A stretch of DNA of 64,000 nucleotides from NCBI GenBank assembly GCA_031772625.1, contig CM062813.1, positions 761,732,720 through 761,796,719 of the forward strand. Reading direction: 5' to 3'. The notes beneath the pieces were generated by a model. That model had not been told where the DNA came from, ran no database searches, and saw only the letters and a list, made by a program, of their open reading frames with translations. This DNA is from Pinus tabuliformis. Its lineage: Eukaryota; Streptophyta; Pinopsida; Pinales; Pinaceae. Positions 1 to 11,511 of the stretch are shown here, one piece after another (the first letter of the stretch is position 1; the number at the start of each line of letters is the position of its first letter). Made by a program: the position numbers and the translations under genes.

Positions 1-1
1 C

Positions 2-573
2 CATTTCAAATGCAAACATTGTCATGGCCATGGTCATTTTGCAAAGCACTGCAAGAAAAAGGTCGAGGAGCAAACAGACAAAACAAACGAGGATCAATGG
101 ACTTTAGTCCAAAAAACTGCCCATCAAAAAAAGGAAATGACAAAGGTAACACGTCTGGAGCTCCAAGCAGTTCCAAGCTCAATCAAGAAAAGGATGCAAC
201 CCCGAACGGTGCAGAAAAAGCCCAGACCAATCCTGCAAGCTCGACCCAGGAAAATCTGGAACACATAGAAGTCCCTCCTCCCAAAAAAGATGGAGAAGAA
301 GCAATACAGGTCGATGCCTCACAAGGTAGCCCCTCCAACCCCTCACATGCTGAAGTAACAAGGAAAAATCCAGCAAAAAGCTCAAGTTCATCAGAGGACG
401 AAACCTTTGAGCGTCCTTCCAAAAGAGCAGGCATGAAATCTCGCAAAGAACTAAGGGAAGAGGAGGCTAAATGACTCAAAGTTCAAGGAAGCCAGTCCAC
501 CATAGAAATGTCCATTGGAAGAAATACCAAAACAAGGCCTTCTAAGGGAGGCCCTATCCCCCCTGTCAAGTAA
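2..573 (+). pseudogene. LINE ORF1, C-terminal part (zinc knuckle and basic/acidic tail)
   Basis: Partial ORF1, the nucleic-acid-binding protein of the element. At the left edge the frame starting at base 2 reads CKHCHGHGHFAKHC, a CX2CX4HX4C zinc knuckle like those that follow the DUF4283 domain in plant LINE ORF1 proteins. The low-complexity tail (rich in S, P, K, E, with PPPKK and SSSSSEDE stretches) is open in another frame from about base 10, so a frameshift lies between the knuckle and about base 170. A TGA at 472-474 interrupts the tail, and translation in that frame would otherwise run to TAA at 571-573. It probably arose from CGA. The DUF4283 domain would be outside the window. Confidence 0.8.
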
Positions 574-576
574 ATT

Positions 577-3500
577 ATGAAGCTCGCCTCTTAGAACTGC
601 AGAGGACTGGGGAACGCCTCTAAAGCTGAAGCAGTTATGGATCTCCTAAAAATAGAACCCTCAGACACTCTCATGCTCCAAGAGACGAAGATAGAAGGGC
701 GAGCTCTTCTAGATATCAGCAAGTCAAAATTGAAGAAAAGTGCAAGCAAAGTAGTAAGCTCAAGGGGATCTTCCAGAGGGCTGGCAACTCTTTGGACAGA
801 AGATTTATTTTAGTTGAAAAAATCCCATGAAACCCAGCACTGGATCTTCACGGAGCTGACAAACTACGCAAGTAAGTTGACCATCTCTCTGTTTAATCTT
901 TATGTCCCTGTCATATACTCTGAAAAACGAAAATGCTGGAACTCTCTCTCAGTTTTTTTAGAATAGCATAATCCAAGCAATATTATCATAGCAGGTGACC
1001 TCAATATAGTCTTGAAAACAAAAGAGAATAGGGGTGGCTCCAACAGTAGAGATCCTATGCCGGCCTTTGTGGAAGAGCTTTACAGCGATGGGACCTTTTA
1101 GATTTCAATCCTGTCCGTGGTCTTTTCACTTGGTCCAATAATAGATCTGGGCTGGATCACATTTCTGCCCACCTGGATCAATTTCTAGTCCAAAGCTCCC
1201 TTATGATGAACAAAAAGATAATCAAGACCAAAATTCTTCCCAAGCTGACCTCTGACCACAAGCCGATTCAGATTCTCCTAGAAGATGAAGAAGATCTTGG
1301 CTCTCTTCCATTCCATTTCATCCCATTATGGATTGAGAGAGAAGGCTTCACTGATATTGTGAAAGAAGCTTGGGCCAAAACCTTCTCAGGGTCCTCAAGT
1401 TTTGTTTGGGAGTAAAAACATAAGGCCACAAAACATGCTCTGAAGGATTGGATAAGGAAACCAGTCCCTACTCCAACCAGCATAAGAAAAGAAGCAGTGC
1501 ATCCTCTGGAGACCTTGCAAGCAAACATGGAAAGTAATGAGATCACAATGGACTTGTTGGAACAAGAAATAAAGGCCCAATGCTCAACTTACCGATCCTT
1601 CCGAAAAGAAGAAGAATATTGGAGAATCAAATCCAGAAGTTTGTGGCTACAAGCAGGGGATTGGAACACCTCCTTCTTTCACAGACAATATAGAGCACGA
1701 CTGTCTAGGAATCATATCTCAAAAATAAAAACAGCAGAGGGCCATGTCAGCAAAGGCTTCACTCAAGTCAAAGCTGCTGCTGATAGCCATTTCAGGAATT
1801 TATATAGTGAGGGATCCCAGGTCTACGAGGAGGAAACAACAAATTTCCTCTCTAACATCCCACATCTCATCAGATTTGAAGATAATGCTACACTTTCTAG
1901 CGAGGTAACAGAGGAGGAAATCATCAAACTTATCTGGTCCATGGAATCAGACAAGGCTCCGGGCCCAGACAGATTCACAATACATTTCTATAAAGCTTGC
2001 TAGAATATCATTAAAACTGATCTCCAAAAAATGATAAAGGGGTTCATGAAAAAAGCTAAGATCGGTGGAGGAACCAACTCCACTTATCTAGCCTTAATTC
2101 CCAAAGACTCCAATCCTGAAACATTTGCAAGATTCAGACCTATATCGCTTTGTAATGCATCTTACAAAATTCTGGCCAAACTTTTAGCAAATAGGATCAA
2201 GCCTCTGCTCAAAAGGCTGATCTCCAGTCCCCAAGGTGGTTTTGTGGAAGGCAGGCATATCCTTGACAATGTCATTCAAGTTCAGGAGACAATCCACTCC
2301 AGCAAACAGCGAAAAGAGAAAGGTATGTTGATAAAATTAGATATGGCGAATGCGTTTGACAGAGTAAAATCGCTCTTTCCTCATTAAAGTTCTCCTCTCC
2401 TTTGGCTTCTCTCCCCACTTTGTCCAACTTATAAATGCCTGTATCGACAATCCGTGGATCGCCCCCCTTGTCAATGGCCACCCTTCAAAATTTTTTCAAG
2501 CTCAGAGAGGCATCAGGAAGGGATGTCCTCTCTCCCCCTTCCTGTATATCTTAATGGCCAACTCCCTCAGTAGAAAACTCACAGCTAAAAGAATTGTTGG
2601 CTCCCTTCTTGGTCTTAAACCCTCCACAGGTGTTGATCCTCTGAACCATGTGCTCTTTGCAGATGATTCACTACTCCTCAGAGGTGCGTCCACCAGAATT
2701 TCCAAAGCTTTTGACACTGTCCTAAAATGCTACTGTAGAGTTTCAAGAGCTCTGGTCAACGAGAGTAATAGTGAAATCTACAGTTGGAACATTGATCAAC
2801 AAGAACTCATAAGCATCTCGAACCTCCTTGGGTTTAGAGGACATGCTCACTGGGATCGGATCAAATACCTTGGACTCCCCATCACAAATGGATCTAACAG
2901 GAGGTCGCTCTGGACTGACATCATATGCAAAATCAAAGCAAAAATAACAGCTTAGGGTGGCTTCTGGCTAACTAAAGGAGGCAAAGCTATTTTAATCAAG
3001 TCACTATTGTTCGCGCTCCCAATTTATCAAGATGCATTCTTATTAGCCCCTAGAAATGTTATGGATCAGATATCTAAACTTTTAAGAGATTTTTTATGGT
3101 AGGGAGGGAAAGGTAACAAAAGAAAAATGCACTTAGCTAATTGGGAACTAGTAAAAAGGCCGATCGCAGAGGGTGGCCTCCAAATTCGTGATCCCTCCCT
3201 CGTTAACCTTGCGTTGGGAGGAAAGCTCCTATGGAAATTGGCACATGAGCCCAACCATCCGATCAGCGCTACTCTGCTGTCCAAATACGCTCACAACCTG
3301 TCTTTCAGAAATCTGCATTTTGACCCCCTTGTCAATAGCTCGCAGGTCTGGATTCTCTACTGTAAAAGCAGTATCTTCTTCAAAAAATTACTGTACACGG
3401 TGCCGGGAAATGGAAAGCGAACCAATTTGTGGAATTACCAAATCATGGGGCACAATCCTTTGGAGGAGAACAAGGATATATCAAACCTTAGAGACTGGTT

Positions 3501-4806
3501 GACCCGTGCAGGTATCAACAACTTATACGACCTCTCTGTTTGGGATCACCGGGGAGAATGGGCCAGATGGGACTTCCATGGTGTCCCTGACTGGTTTACG
3601 CCCCAAAAAAACCTGCTTATCGAGCTGTTGGAAGATTCTACTCCTGAAAACCGATACATGAAAGACAGTTGGGCTTGGGGACAATCAGGCATATACTCCA
3701 CAGCAGCAGGCTACAAAGCTCTTCAGGACTCAAAGAACAACAGTCACACTTCGGCCTTTTGGAAACTAGTCTGGGACAATCTAGCTCTTCCAAAAGTGAA
3801 CTTCTTTTTCTGGACACTGGTCCATAACAAACTTCTAACAGGAGACAATTTAGAGAAAAGGAACATTGCAGGGCCTCATAGGTGTGAGCTATGCAGAAGC
3901 AACCTCGAAACTGCCCAACATTTATTCTTGGATTGCAATTTTGCTAAGGAAGTGTGGGGTCTTACTCTTTTGGATCTCTAGATCTCCGCTTTCCCTTAGA
4001 GTACTGCCGCTGATCTGTTAACCTCTTAGAGAAATTTCTATCCTCATAGCATCCCCATCAAATCTTTCTGGCATAAATTTTGGACAGCTATTCCCAAATT
4101 TGTTTGCTGGTAGCTCTGGTTGGCCCGTAATGATCAGATCTTTAATGGATTTCGACATTCCCCTCTACAGGTCGCAGTTAAAGCTAAAGCCTTCCTCTTG
4201 GAAGCAGCCCAACAACAGTTTTTTAAAGAAGATTCATTGCTCCTACCCAAATAAAGGAGATGGCTTCGCCCCCTCGAGCCTTCTCCTCGAAAGTTCCTTC
4301 TCACTCCTCAAACAGCAAACCCAGAATGGCGTAAAAGAGACTCTGATGATTCTTTCATAAACTAGTGGAGGTCCAAAAATCTAACCACTATCTTCTTCGA
4401 TGGGGCCTCCAAAGGAAACCCCGGGATTGCTGGTGCTGGAGGGGTCATTTACTCTTCGGATGGGAGTTGGAGAGACTGCTTCTGCTGGGGTTTAGGCCAG
4501 AAAACCAACAACCAAGCAGAGATATTTGGTCTTCTCAAAGCTTGCCTCATAGCAAGAGAAAAGGGTGTCAAAGACCTCCATGTTTTCGAAGATTCTGAGA
4601 TTCTAATAAAAAAATTAAACTCGGAGGATCTCTTCAGCAATGCTAGTCTCAAAAAAATTCTAGGTAGATTGAAAAGATTCCTTCAAGATTTCACCTCCTA
4701 CAAGTTCTATCATATCCTCAGAAACCTGAATGGTGAAGCAGACCAGATGGCAAACAAAGGATGCTCTCTCATGAAAGGGAAGCAAATGATGCAACTTAAA
4801 ATATGA
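577..4806 (+). pseudogene. LINE ORF2: endonuclease - reverse transcriptase - RNase H
   Basis: Polyprotein for target-primed reverse transcription. ATG 577 begins MKLAS followed by a stop where the family has W in the endonuclease start (WNCRGLGN). The APE-type endonuclease continues with MLQETK (~690) and GDLNIV (~1000). The RT domain spans about 1900-2950: KAPGPD, then FRPISLCNASYKI, GFVEGR, KLDMANAFDRV, RKGCPLSPFLY and the catalytic LFADD (~2650). A Cys/His segment (CELCRSN...CNFAKEVW) sits near 3880-3960. RNase H runs about 4390-4806: FFDGASKGNPG, NNQAEIFGL and EDSEILI supply D, E, D, then GEADQMANKG. It ends at TGA 4804-4806. Most stops are TAG at positions where W or Q is expected (for example near 592, 2001 and 2954). 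Frame changes occur near 2375 and after 3980. Confidence 0.92.
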
Positions 4807-4894
4807 ATTTTTTGGATGTTTACTTTGTAATTGGGGATGCCTCAGCAAAGACCCCTCCTATCTTTTTGAAATAAATAAAACTTATATCCGTTAC

Positions 4895-5012
<118 letters not shown>

Positions 5013-6149
5013 CTCCATGCCACCATGTGTCATAACAATTAATTAATAGCACAAATGTCAAATCTCAATACCTATGAAAATTTGATTCTCTATGTACAAA
5101 GGGTTTGTCAAACTTATTTTTTAATAACACAACCATTCTCTATGTATGAAGGGTTTTCCAAATTTATTGGATAATAGGACAAGCAATAAATTCAACTTCA
5201 AATATCTCTATAACATCACCACACATCTATTTTTTTAATAATCATATCAAATTGGAAAACGGCATGCAGGATGATAATGGAATTATAAAAAAGAATGTTT
5301 TGGGGTTGACTCGAAAGAAATTAAACAAAATTATTGTATAAATGTTGTGTGATTATGCCTTTTATCAATTTGTTATGTAGTTAAATATATATATTTTTTT
5401 AATTATTGCAATTGTTATTTTCAATATATATAATTTCTTCTATAAAAAATGATATTTATTGAATTTATAAAAAATAATGTCCATATGATAAAATATCTGA
5501 GTCATAATTTGAAAGCAGATTAAATATTTTATATTTGTTATTATTAAAATCGGGTAAAGTAATTCTTGTTAAAATTGCAATTTTGGATTGTTGAAATTAT
5601 TATTTTTGATATAAAAAATGAATTCAACACTATCAAATATTCTATTGCAATCACTATTACACTTGGAATTTGTACAATGAATGTTATATTTGATATTTAT
5701 AATTTCATCAATTCAAAATGATATCTATAAGATTTTTTGGTAAGAATGTTTGGTGTCCCCTCATGTTATTATACCTGTTTGGTAAAAAAAAACTTTGACC
5801 TTCAATTAGTTTTGAATTTTTTAAACAGAGTCTATGAAGTTCATTAAAGTTTAAAAATAAATAAATATTAAACTATATATTTTGAAAATTAAAAATAAAA
5901 TAAAATTATTTTTTAAAATATAAATTGTTCTTTTATAATTGGTTGATGGCTATTTTTATGTAGTTTTAAATACAAATTTTATGAGATATAAAATTTATGT
6001 TAAAAAAAAAAAATCTAAAAAAAATTGTATTCATTAAGTGTCATAATAATCATCGTTATTGCAATCTTAAATTATGGTGGAAAACTATCCACATGGCATT
6101 TTGTTGTGCAAACACTACAATAACAATCATTATTAAAATTTAATAAAGT
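5013..6149. other. AT-rich intergenic DNA, no gene seen
   Basis: No coding region, RNA gene or element end recognised. A roughly 52-bp sequence built around TTCTCTATGTA..AAGGG appears twice in tandem (about 5080-5180). The rest is A/T-rich simple sequence. Confidence 0.6.
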
Positions 6150-6154
6150 TTATT

Positions 6155-6403
6155 TGATGCAGGAGCATCCAACACCCTTAGTCAAAAGGAGGAATCCAAA
6201 GTGGAGCGAAGAGGAAGACGTGGACCAGGGAGCAAAACAGGGACTTTTCTGTTTTAAAACAGAGAAAAAGATGGAATGGATAAAGTCTCGAGGAGACTTA
6301 TTAATGTAATCTGCCATGTGTTCATATGCATGTATGCGTACCGAGAGCTTTAGGGCTTTTGTTAGAGGATTGATCGGATCCTTCCGTGATCCAATCCAAC
6401 ACT

Positions 6404-6454
<51 letters not shown>

Positions 6455-7485
6455 CCTGCGCGTTCAACAGAGGGATATACAGAGTGATATCGGTAGAAAT
6501 TATGTCAATAGAGTGTTGAAATGTAGTCGAGAGGAGAACCCGTGCTAAGGTTGAAATGCCTTAGCTTATAACCATTCTGTATAAATAGTAAATTGTGTGT
6601 TTCAGTGTTGATTGTGCGCCTATATGTATTTCATATATATATGTGTTAATGGCTTGAAAGCCAACGTTTATAAGTGTGTTCAAATGTTGTAGGTTGATCA
6701 ACCATCGATCACTGAATGGATCGATGGCGATCCAAAGATACTAAATGGAAGTTATGCGTGAATGGCAGAGACTCTGGCAGAACTATGTTTAACACATAAA
6801 TCCATTGACGGCGAGCAGGATTAAGTTAAGGAGGAAGCGAGCAAGAATACTTAGGAGCCATTGGATCTCAAAGATCAACGGTCCAGATCCTTTTTCGCAT
6901 CGACGACAGAACCTTTATCGCATTGGCGGAACTCTTTATGAGTCATTGGAACCAGCCAAAGTTCGATTGCAAATGCGGCGTTGCAATTAAGCGACATTTG
7001 TCGGATCTAGCGTCAGATCGACGACTTAGAAGTAATCGGTGATCACACTTCGGAAAGGTCAAGTGGCAGCGGGTAGCGATACGCCGATGAGCGATATGGT
7101 GATATCACCAATAAACCAATCGACAATCGGGTAGTCGGAGGTTCGAAGGAGATCAGAGATCAGTGCAACTGAAAATGATAAGATCAGACCCGCCGAAAGT
7201 TATAAAGGTGTGCTTAAAATATTTGAGGTCCGACCCATGGGTTCTAAGCGGGGTTTTCCTTTGTGTTCCCATGTGTTTGCGATATATGTGCTGTCGAGTT
7301 GTTAAGGCTTAAACACATATAGTAAAGCTTCTGATAAGTGTATGGTATAATGTAAGTCCACGTTTAAAGGCTTGAGGCCTAAAGAAACACTTCCGATAGG
7401 CTTAGTGGGCCATAACCCACAAGCCTCAGGATCGATTTTTTAAGGAAAAGGGATTTTGGTTAACCCCAATTTCTCATTTCCATCA
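6155..7485 (+). repeat. Left LTR of the small LTR element
   Basis: 1331-bp LTR, TG...CA termini. It contains a (TA)n run at about 6409-6451, a TATA-like box at 6580-6587, and a CG-richer stretch around 6790-7200 in otherwise AT-rich surroundings. Confidence 0.92.
6580..6587 (+). promoter_or_regulatory. TATA-like box in left LTR
   Basis: TATAAATA, followed by AGTAAATTGTG. The same box is kept in the right LTR at 8393-8400. It suggests transcription on the plus strand, agreeing with the primer site. Confidence 0.5.
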
Positions 7486-7487
7486 TT

Positions 7488-7499
7488 TGGTATCAGAGC
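7488..7499 (+). promoter_or_regulatory. Primer binding site (tRNA-iMet type)
   Basis: TGGTATCAGAGC begins two bases after the end of the left LTR. It is the classic plant Copia primer site complementary to initiator-Met tRNA and fixes the element's orientation as plus. Confidence 0.9.
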
Positions 7500-7900
7500 A
7501 GATGAAGATTCTGAATGCAAAGGAAGACTGAAGAATTTCCTAAGAGAAGGAAGAAGGAGTGAAAGCAAGAGGAGAAGGAGGTACAGTTGATAGAGCTGGA
7601 GAGTTATGGTCTTACTATCACACAAAGAAAAACAACAAAGGTGAGAAGATTGCAGCAAACCTAGAGCATGGAGTGCTCATATGGTTCCAGAGGAGACAAC
7701 CTGAAGGATGCCAAAAGACTGAGTGAGGAGATCTTGGTGAGGTATCATGTAGCAGAAGGAGACTGTTACTGCAGAGCCTTGGTTTCAGCTCACAGAAGAC
7801 CATGAAGGCAGCTCCACTGAAGAAGTGAAGTGGGTAGAATTGCTAAGGACAAGGAGAAGGATATGACCATGAGGTCATAAATTTTTGTTCCTCGGGAGTC
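7500..7900 (+). other. Non-coding interior of the small LTR element
   Basis: About 400 bp, purine-rich (GAAGG/AGGAGA motifs), with no recognisable gag or pol. The bases before the right LTR (CTCGGGAGTC) are only a weak polypurine tract. Confidence 0.7.
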
Positions 7901-8175
7901 TGATGCAGGAGCATCTAGCACCCTTAGTCAAAAGGAGGAATCTGAAGTGGAGCGAAGAGGAAGACATGGACTAGGGAGCAAAACAGGGAATTTCTGTTTT
8001 AAAACAGAGAAAAAGATGGAATGGATAAAGTATTGAGGAGACTTATTAATGTAATCTGCCATGTGTTCATATGCATGTATGTGTATCGAGAGTTTTAGGG
8101 CTTTTGTTAGAGGATTGATCGGATCCTTCTGTGACCTGATCCAACACTTCTTATGTATATATATATCTATATATA

Positions 8176-8255
<80 letters not shown>

Positions 8256-9299
8256 TAGATAGACGAACCTGCACGTTCAACAGAGGGATATGCAGAGTGA
8301 TATAGGTATAAATTGTGTCAACAGAGTGTTGAAATGTAGTCGAGAGGAGAACTCATGCTAAGGCTGAAATGCCTTTGCTTATAACCATTCTATATAAATA
8401 GTAAATTGTGTGTTTCAGTGTTGATTGTGCACCTGTATGTATTTCATATATATATGTGTTAATTGCTTGAAAGCCAACATTTATAAGTGTGTTCAAATGT
8501 TGCAGGTTGATCAACCATTGATCACTGAATGGATCGATGGCAATCTAGAGATACTAAATGGAAGTTATGCGTGAATGGCAGAGACTGTGGCAGAACTTTG
8601 TTTAACATAGAAATCCATCGACGACGAGTAGGATTAAGTTAAGGAGAAAGTGGGAAAGAATACTCAGGAGTCGTTGGATCTGAAAGATCAACAGTCCAGA
8701 TCCTTTATCACATCGACGGAAGAACCTTTATCGCATCGCCGAAACTCTTTATGAGTCATCGGAACCGGCCGAAGTTCGATTGCGAATGCGGCGTTGCGAT
8801 TAAGCGACAACCATTGGATCTGGCGTCAAGATCGATGGCCCAGAATTAATCGATGATCGCACTTCGAAAAGGTCAAGTGGTAGCGGGTAGCGATACGCCA
8901 ATGAGCGATATGGCAATATCGCCGATAAACCGATCGGTGATCGGGTAGTCAGAGGTTTAGAGGAGATTAGAGATCAGTGCAACTGAAAATGATAAGAGCG
9001 GACCTGCCGACAGTTATAAAGGCGGGCTTAAAATATTTGAGGTCCAACCCATGGGTTCTAAGCGGGGTTTTCCTTTGTGTTCTTATGTGTTTGTGATATC
9101 TGTGCTGCCGGGTTGTTAAGGCTTAAACGCCTATAGTAAAGCTTCCGATAAGTGTATGGTCTAATGTAAGTCCATGGTTAAAGGCTTAAGGCCTAAAGAA
9201 ATGCTTTCGATAGGCTTAGTGGGCCATAACCCATAGGCCTCAGGATCGAATTTTTAAGGAAAAGGGATTTTGGTTAACCCCAATTTCTCATTTCCATCA
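7901..9299 (+). repeat. Right LTR of the small LTR element
   Basis: 1399-bp direct repeat of 6155-7485. Its extra length is mostly a longer (TA)n run (about 8155-8266, with interspersed TATC/GATA) at the same position as in the left LTR. Confidence 0.92.
8155..8266. repeat. (TA)n microsatellite inside right LTR
   Basis: Long TA run with a few TATC and AGAT variants. It is the counterpart of the shorter run at 6409-6451 in the left LTR, so it predates the insertion and has expanded since. The apparent ORF across it is just translated TA repeat. Confidence 0.9.
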
Positions 9300-9304
9300 T
9301 TATT

Positions 9305-10323
9305 CAAGTACTTTCACGTCATTATATTTTTTCCTTTATTTTTATTTTATTTTTAAATAAATTTATAACCACAAGTTATATAGACTTTATCAACTATATA
9401 GAAAAAATAGTTTGATATGAATTTGCTTTCAAAATATACTTTATAACAATAAACACACCCAAAATAATTATAATATATTATTTTTTTATATACATCTAAT
9501 AATATATAATGAAAATCTTAAATATTTTTGATAATACTTATATATAAAAGAAAAATTTAAACAATATATCAATTACATTTATATACAAATAACATGAAAT
9601 TTAAATAAGTATACTTACACGACTTATTACTTCCAACGATTATTTATGTTTTCTTCAATACTTTAATAAGTAGGAGTAAAAATGTATATGTGTAGACTTA
9701 ATTATATAATTTTACTTAATATTAATAAGAAATAAGTTAAAAAATATTAATAATAAATTAAAATGGTTATCAATTCAAACAACAAATAACTATGTAAATA
9801 AAGCAACTCCATTTTTAATATTTATATTTTTCATTTTAATTGCTTATATGCAATTTTTAGTTCTTTATTGTTTTTACTTTAATTTAGCTATCAATTAATT
9901 TTTGAATAAGAGGTAGGTACTAAGTAGTAATGTTGCATATTACAGTTGTTAAAAATTATTTATGTGGAGTTGATATGAACTCATCATCCATTGTTGAATT
10001 ATTAGAGTGTGATTGCCCATATTTGACCTGTAAAATAAAAAATTACAAGTCATAAATGACGGATATTAAAATCTCCAACCTGTTGATTTGACGTTTCAAT
10101 TTTTAAGGGGCATTTCATATTTGCTCATATGCATTTTCAATTGTATTTATGGTCCTATGAATCATGATGTGGTTGCATTTAAGCTCCTACAATGCGGTTG
10201 TGGTATTGTTAATCTCTTGTCTTTAGTTATTCGAGTTATTTAATTACAATAAAAATGTCAAAGCCTTAAAATATTGATGATGTTCCTGCCACCCGTGTTG
10301 TCAATTTTTTTTTAAATTCTAGT
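9305..10323. other. AT-rich intergenic DNA, no gene seen
   Basis: Very AT-rich sequence without recognisable coding or repeat ends. Confidence 0.6.
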
Positions 10324-10417
10324 AAAAATTTGAACCATTTCTTGATTTTTCACATGTCATGCTTCTGCATTAGCCATGCTAATCTTCTGTGTATTTGTTT
10401 CAATTTTATTGGATGAC
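10324..10417 (-). pseudogene. U6 snRNA pseudogene
   Basis: Read on the minus strand, this stretch aligns along most of plant U6 snRNA. The plus strand keeps the reverse complements of the ATCCGATAAAATTGGAAC region (10396-10413), the AGAAGATTAGCATGG core (GCCATGCTAATCTTCT at 10373-10388), the GCATGAC-like block, and the 3' GAAATGGTCCAAATTTT end (10324-10340, AAAAATTTGAACCATTTC). Several substitutions and the loss of the CCCCTGCGCAAGG stretch in the middle show it is not functional. No upstream USE/TATA promoter of a real U6 gene was recognised, so it is probably a retro-copied or decayed gene. U6 is the catalytic spliceosomal RNA transcribed by Pol III. Confidence 0.8.
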
Positions 10418-11511
10418 TCTATATTGTTCCATGTCAAACCGGCTTTATTGATTGAAATGGCTTTAGTGAAGTCCAAGGCTCGTCTGATAATGATCTTATT
10501 GATTGAACGATGAATCAACTTTACTGAAGTGCCTCATATGATTTGTTTCTTGATTTTAACTTTTTGTTTGCAAATGTTGTGATTAAATCAAAAAGGATAT
10601 TACAAACCAATCTTTCCAACACTCCTCATCATGAGGTTTGGGGAACCTAATGAGAAAAAATGGTTTCCCATTGCGGGGAAGATGGTGCAATGGTGGGTAG
10701 GAAAAAATTGTGTTTCACCCTGCAACTACCCAAGTTGACCACGTCTACCTATAGTATTTATAAATCAAATTGTGATTACAACAAATTTCATGTTAGGTAG
10801 TTGATGAATAGCTTCAACCTGCTATTATAAGCATTGATTGGTTCGATTAGTTAGATTTATAAATTCAATCTGAATCCTCAATATTAGAAAGCATGTAAAA
10901 GGATCTTATATAACTAAACATTAACACATATAGGAATCGTAGAAAAGACAACAATCTACAAATGGTAGAGTAACCAAAAAGAACAAATTTCTTGTTTAAT
11001 TATCCCAATATTGATCATAACTTTGCCATGCCATGTCAGGGAGGCTAATCCTTAGCCAAGTCATTCCCAATTATCTATAGATTCTTAAATATATTGAAGA
11101 AAAAAATAATGAAACATTAGAAGCACTCACATGTGAAACAATGTTGCTATAAGATGAAAAGAAAATTCCTTGTTCAACTTTGAAATATTCAGGTATTAAA
11201 AAATATCCAAAATTTTGGTAGAAGAATCAACCCTTTTCGAATTAAAATATACAATATATATAGATTTTGTACAAAATCTTATTTCGACATATTACAAGGA
11301 AAATAATTTCTATCCAACATAACAACTTAGATGCTCTCAACAAAAACTTCTATCAATATAAAAAATCTTTGGCCTAGTTATCTGTAACCACCTTGATTTG
11401 TGGATTTTGTTCCATGTTATTTGAATCTACTCAAATTTTTCTCCTCTAAACCTGGATATGCCTTGATCATCTGCTAAAACAAATCTTGCCTTCGAGATAC
11501 TACTCTTGAAT
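10418..11511. other. Intergenic DNA, no gene seen
   Basis: AT-rich. The stretch near 10620-10740 is less AT-rich (GAGGTTTGGGGAACC...) but matched nothing I recognise. The right part may be the decayed flank of the fossil that starts at 11512. Confidence 0.5.

Larger units (their letters stand above)
6150..9304. mobile_element. Small non-coding LTR retroelement with target duplication TTATT
   Basis: Fossil LTR element. Two direct repeats, 6155-7485 and 7901-9299, start TGATGCAGGAGC and end CCATCA, enclosing only ~415 bp. The 5 bases before the left LTR (6150-6154) and after the right LTR (9300-9304) are both TTATT, a perfect target duplication, so both outer ends are intact. The primer site matches the initiator-Met tRNA type used by many plant Copia elements. 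No gag or pol is seen, so it would have moved with help from another element. Long LTRs with a tiny interior fit neither classical TRIM (much shorter LTRs) nor LARD (long interior). A hand count over the first ~245 aligned LTR bases gives about 16 differences, so it is a moderately old insertion. Confidence 0.93.

Noticed and set aside
8061-8258. Plus-strand open frame ending in Ile/Tyr repeats
   Set aside because: Runs into the (TA)n microsatellite of the right LTR; no domain.
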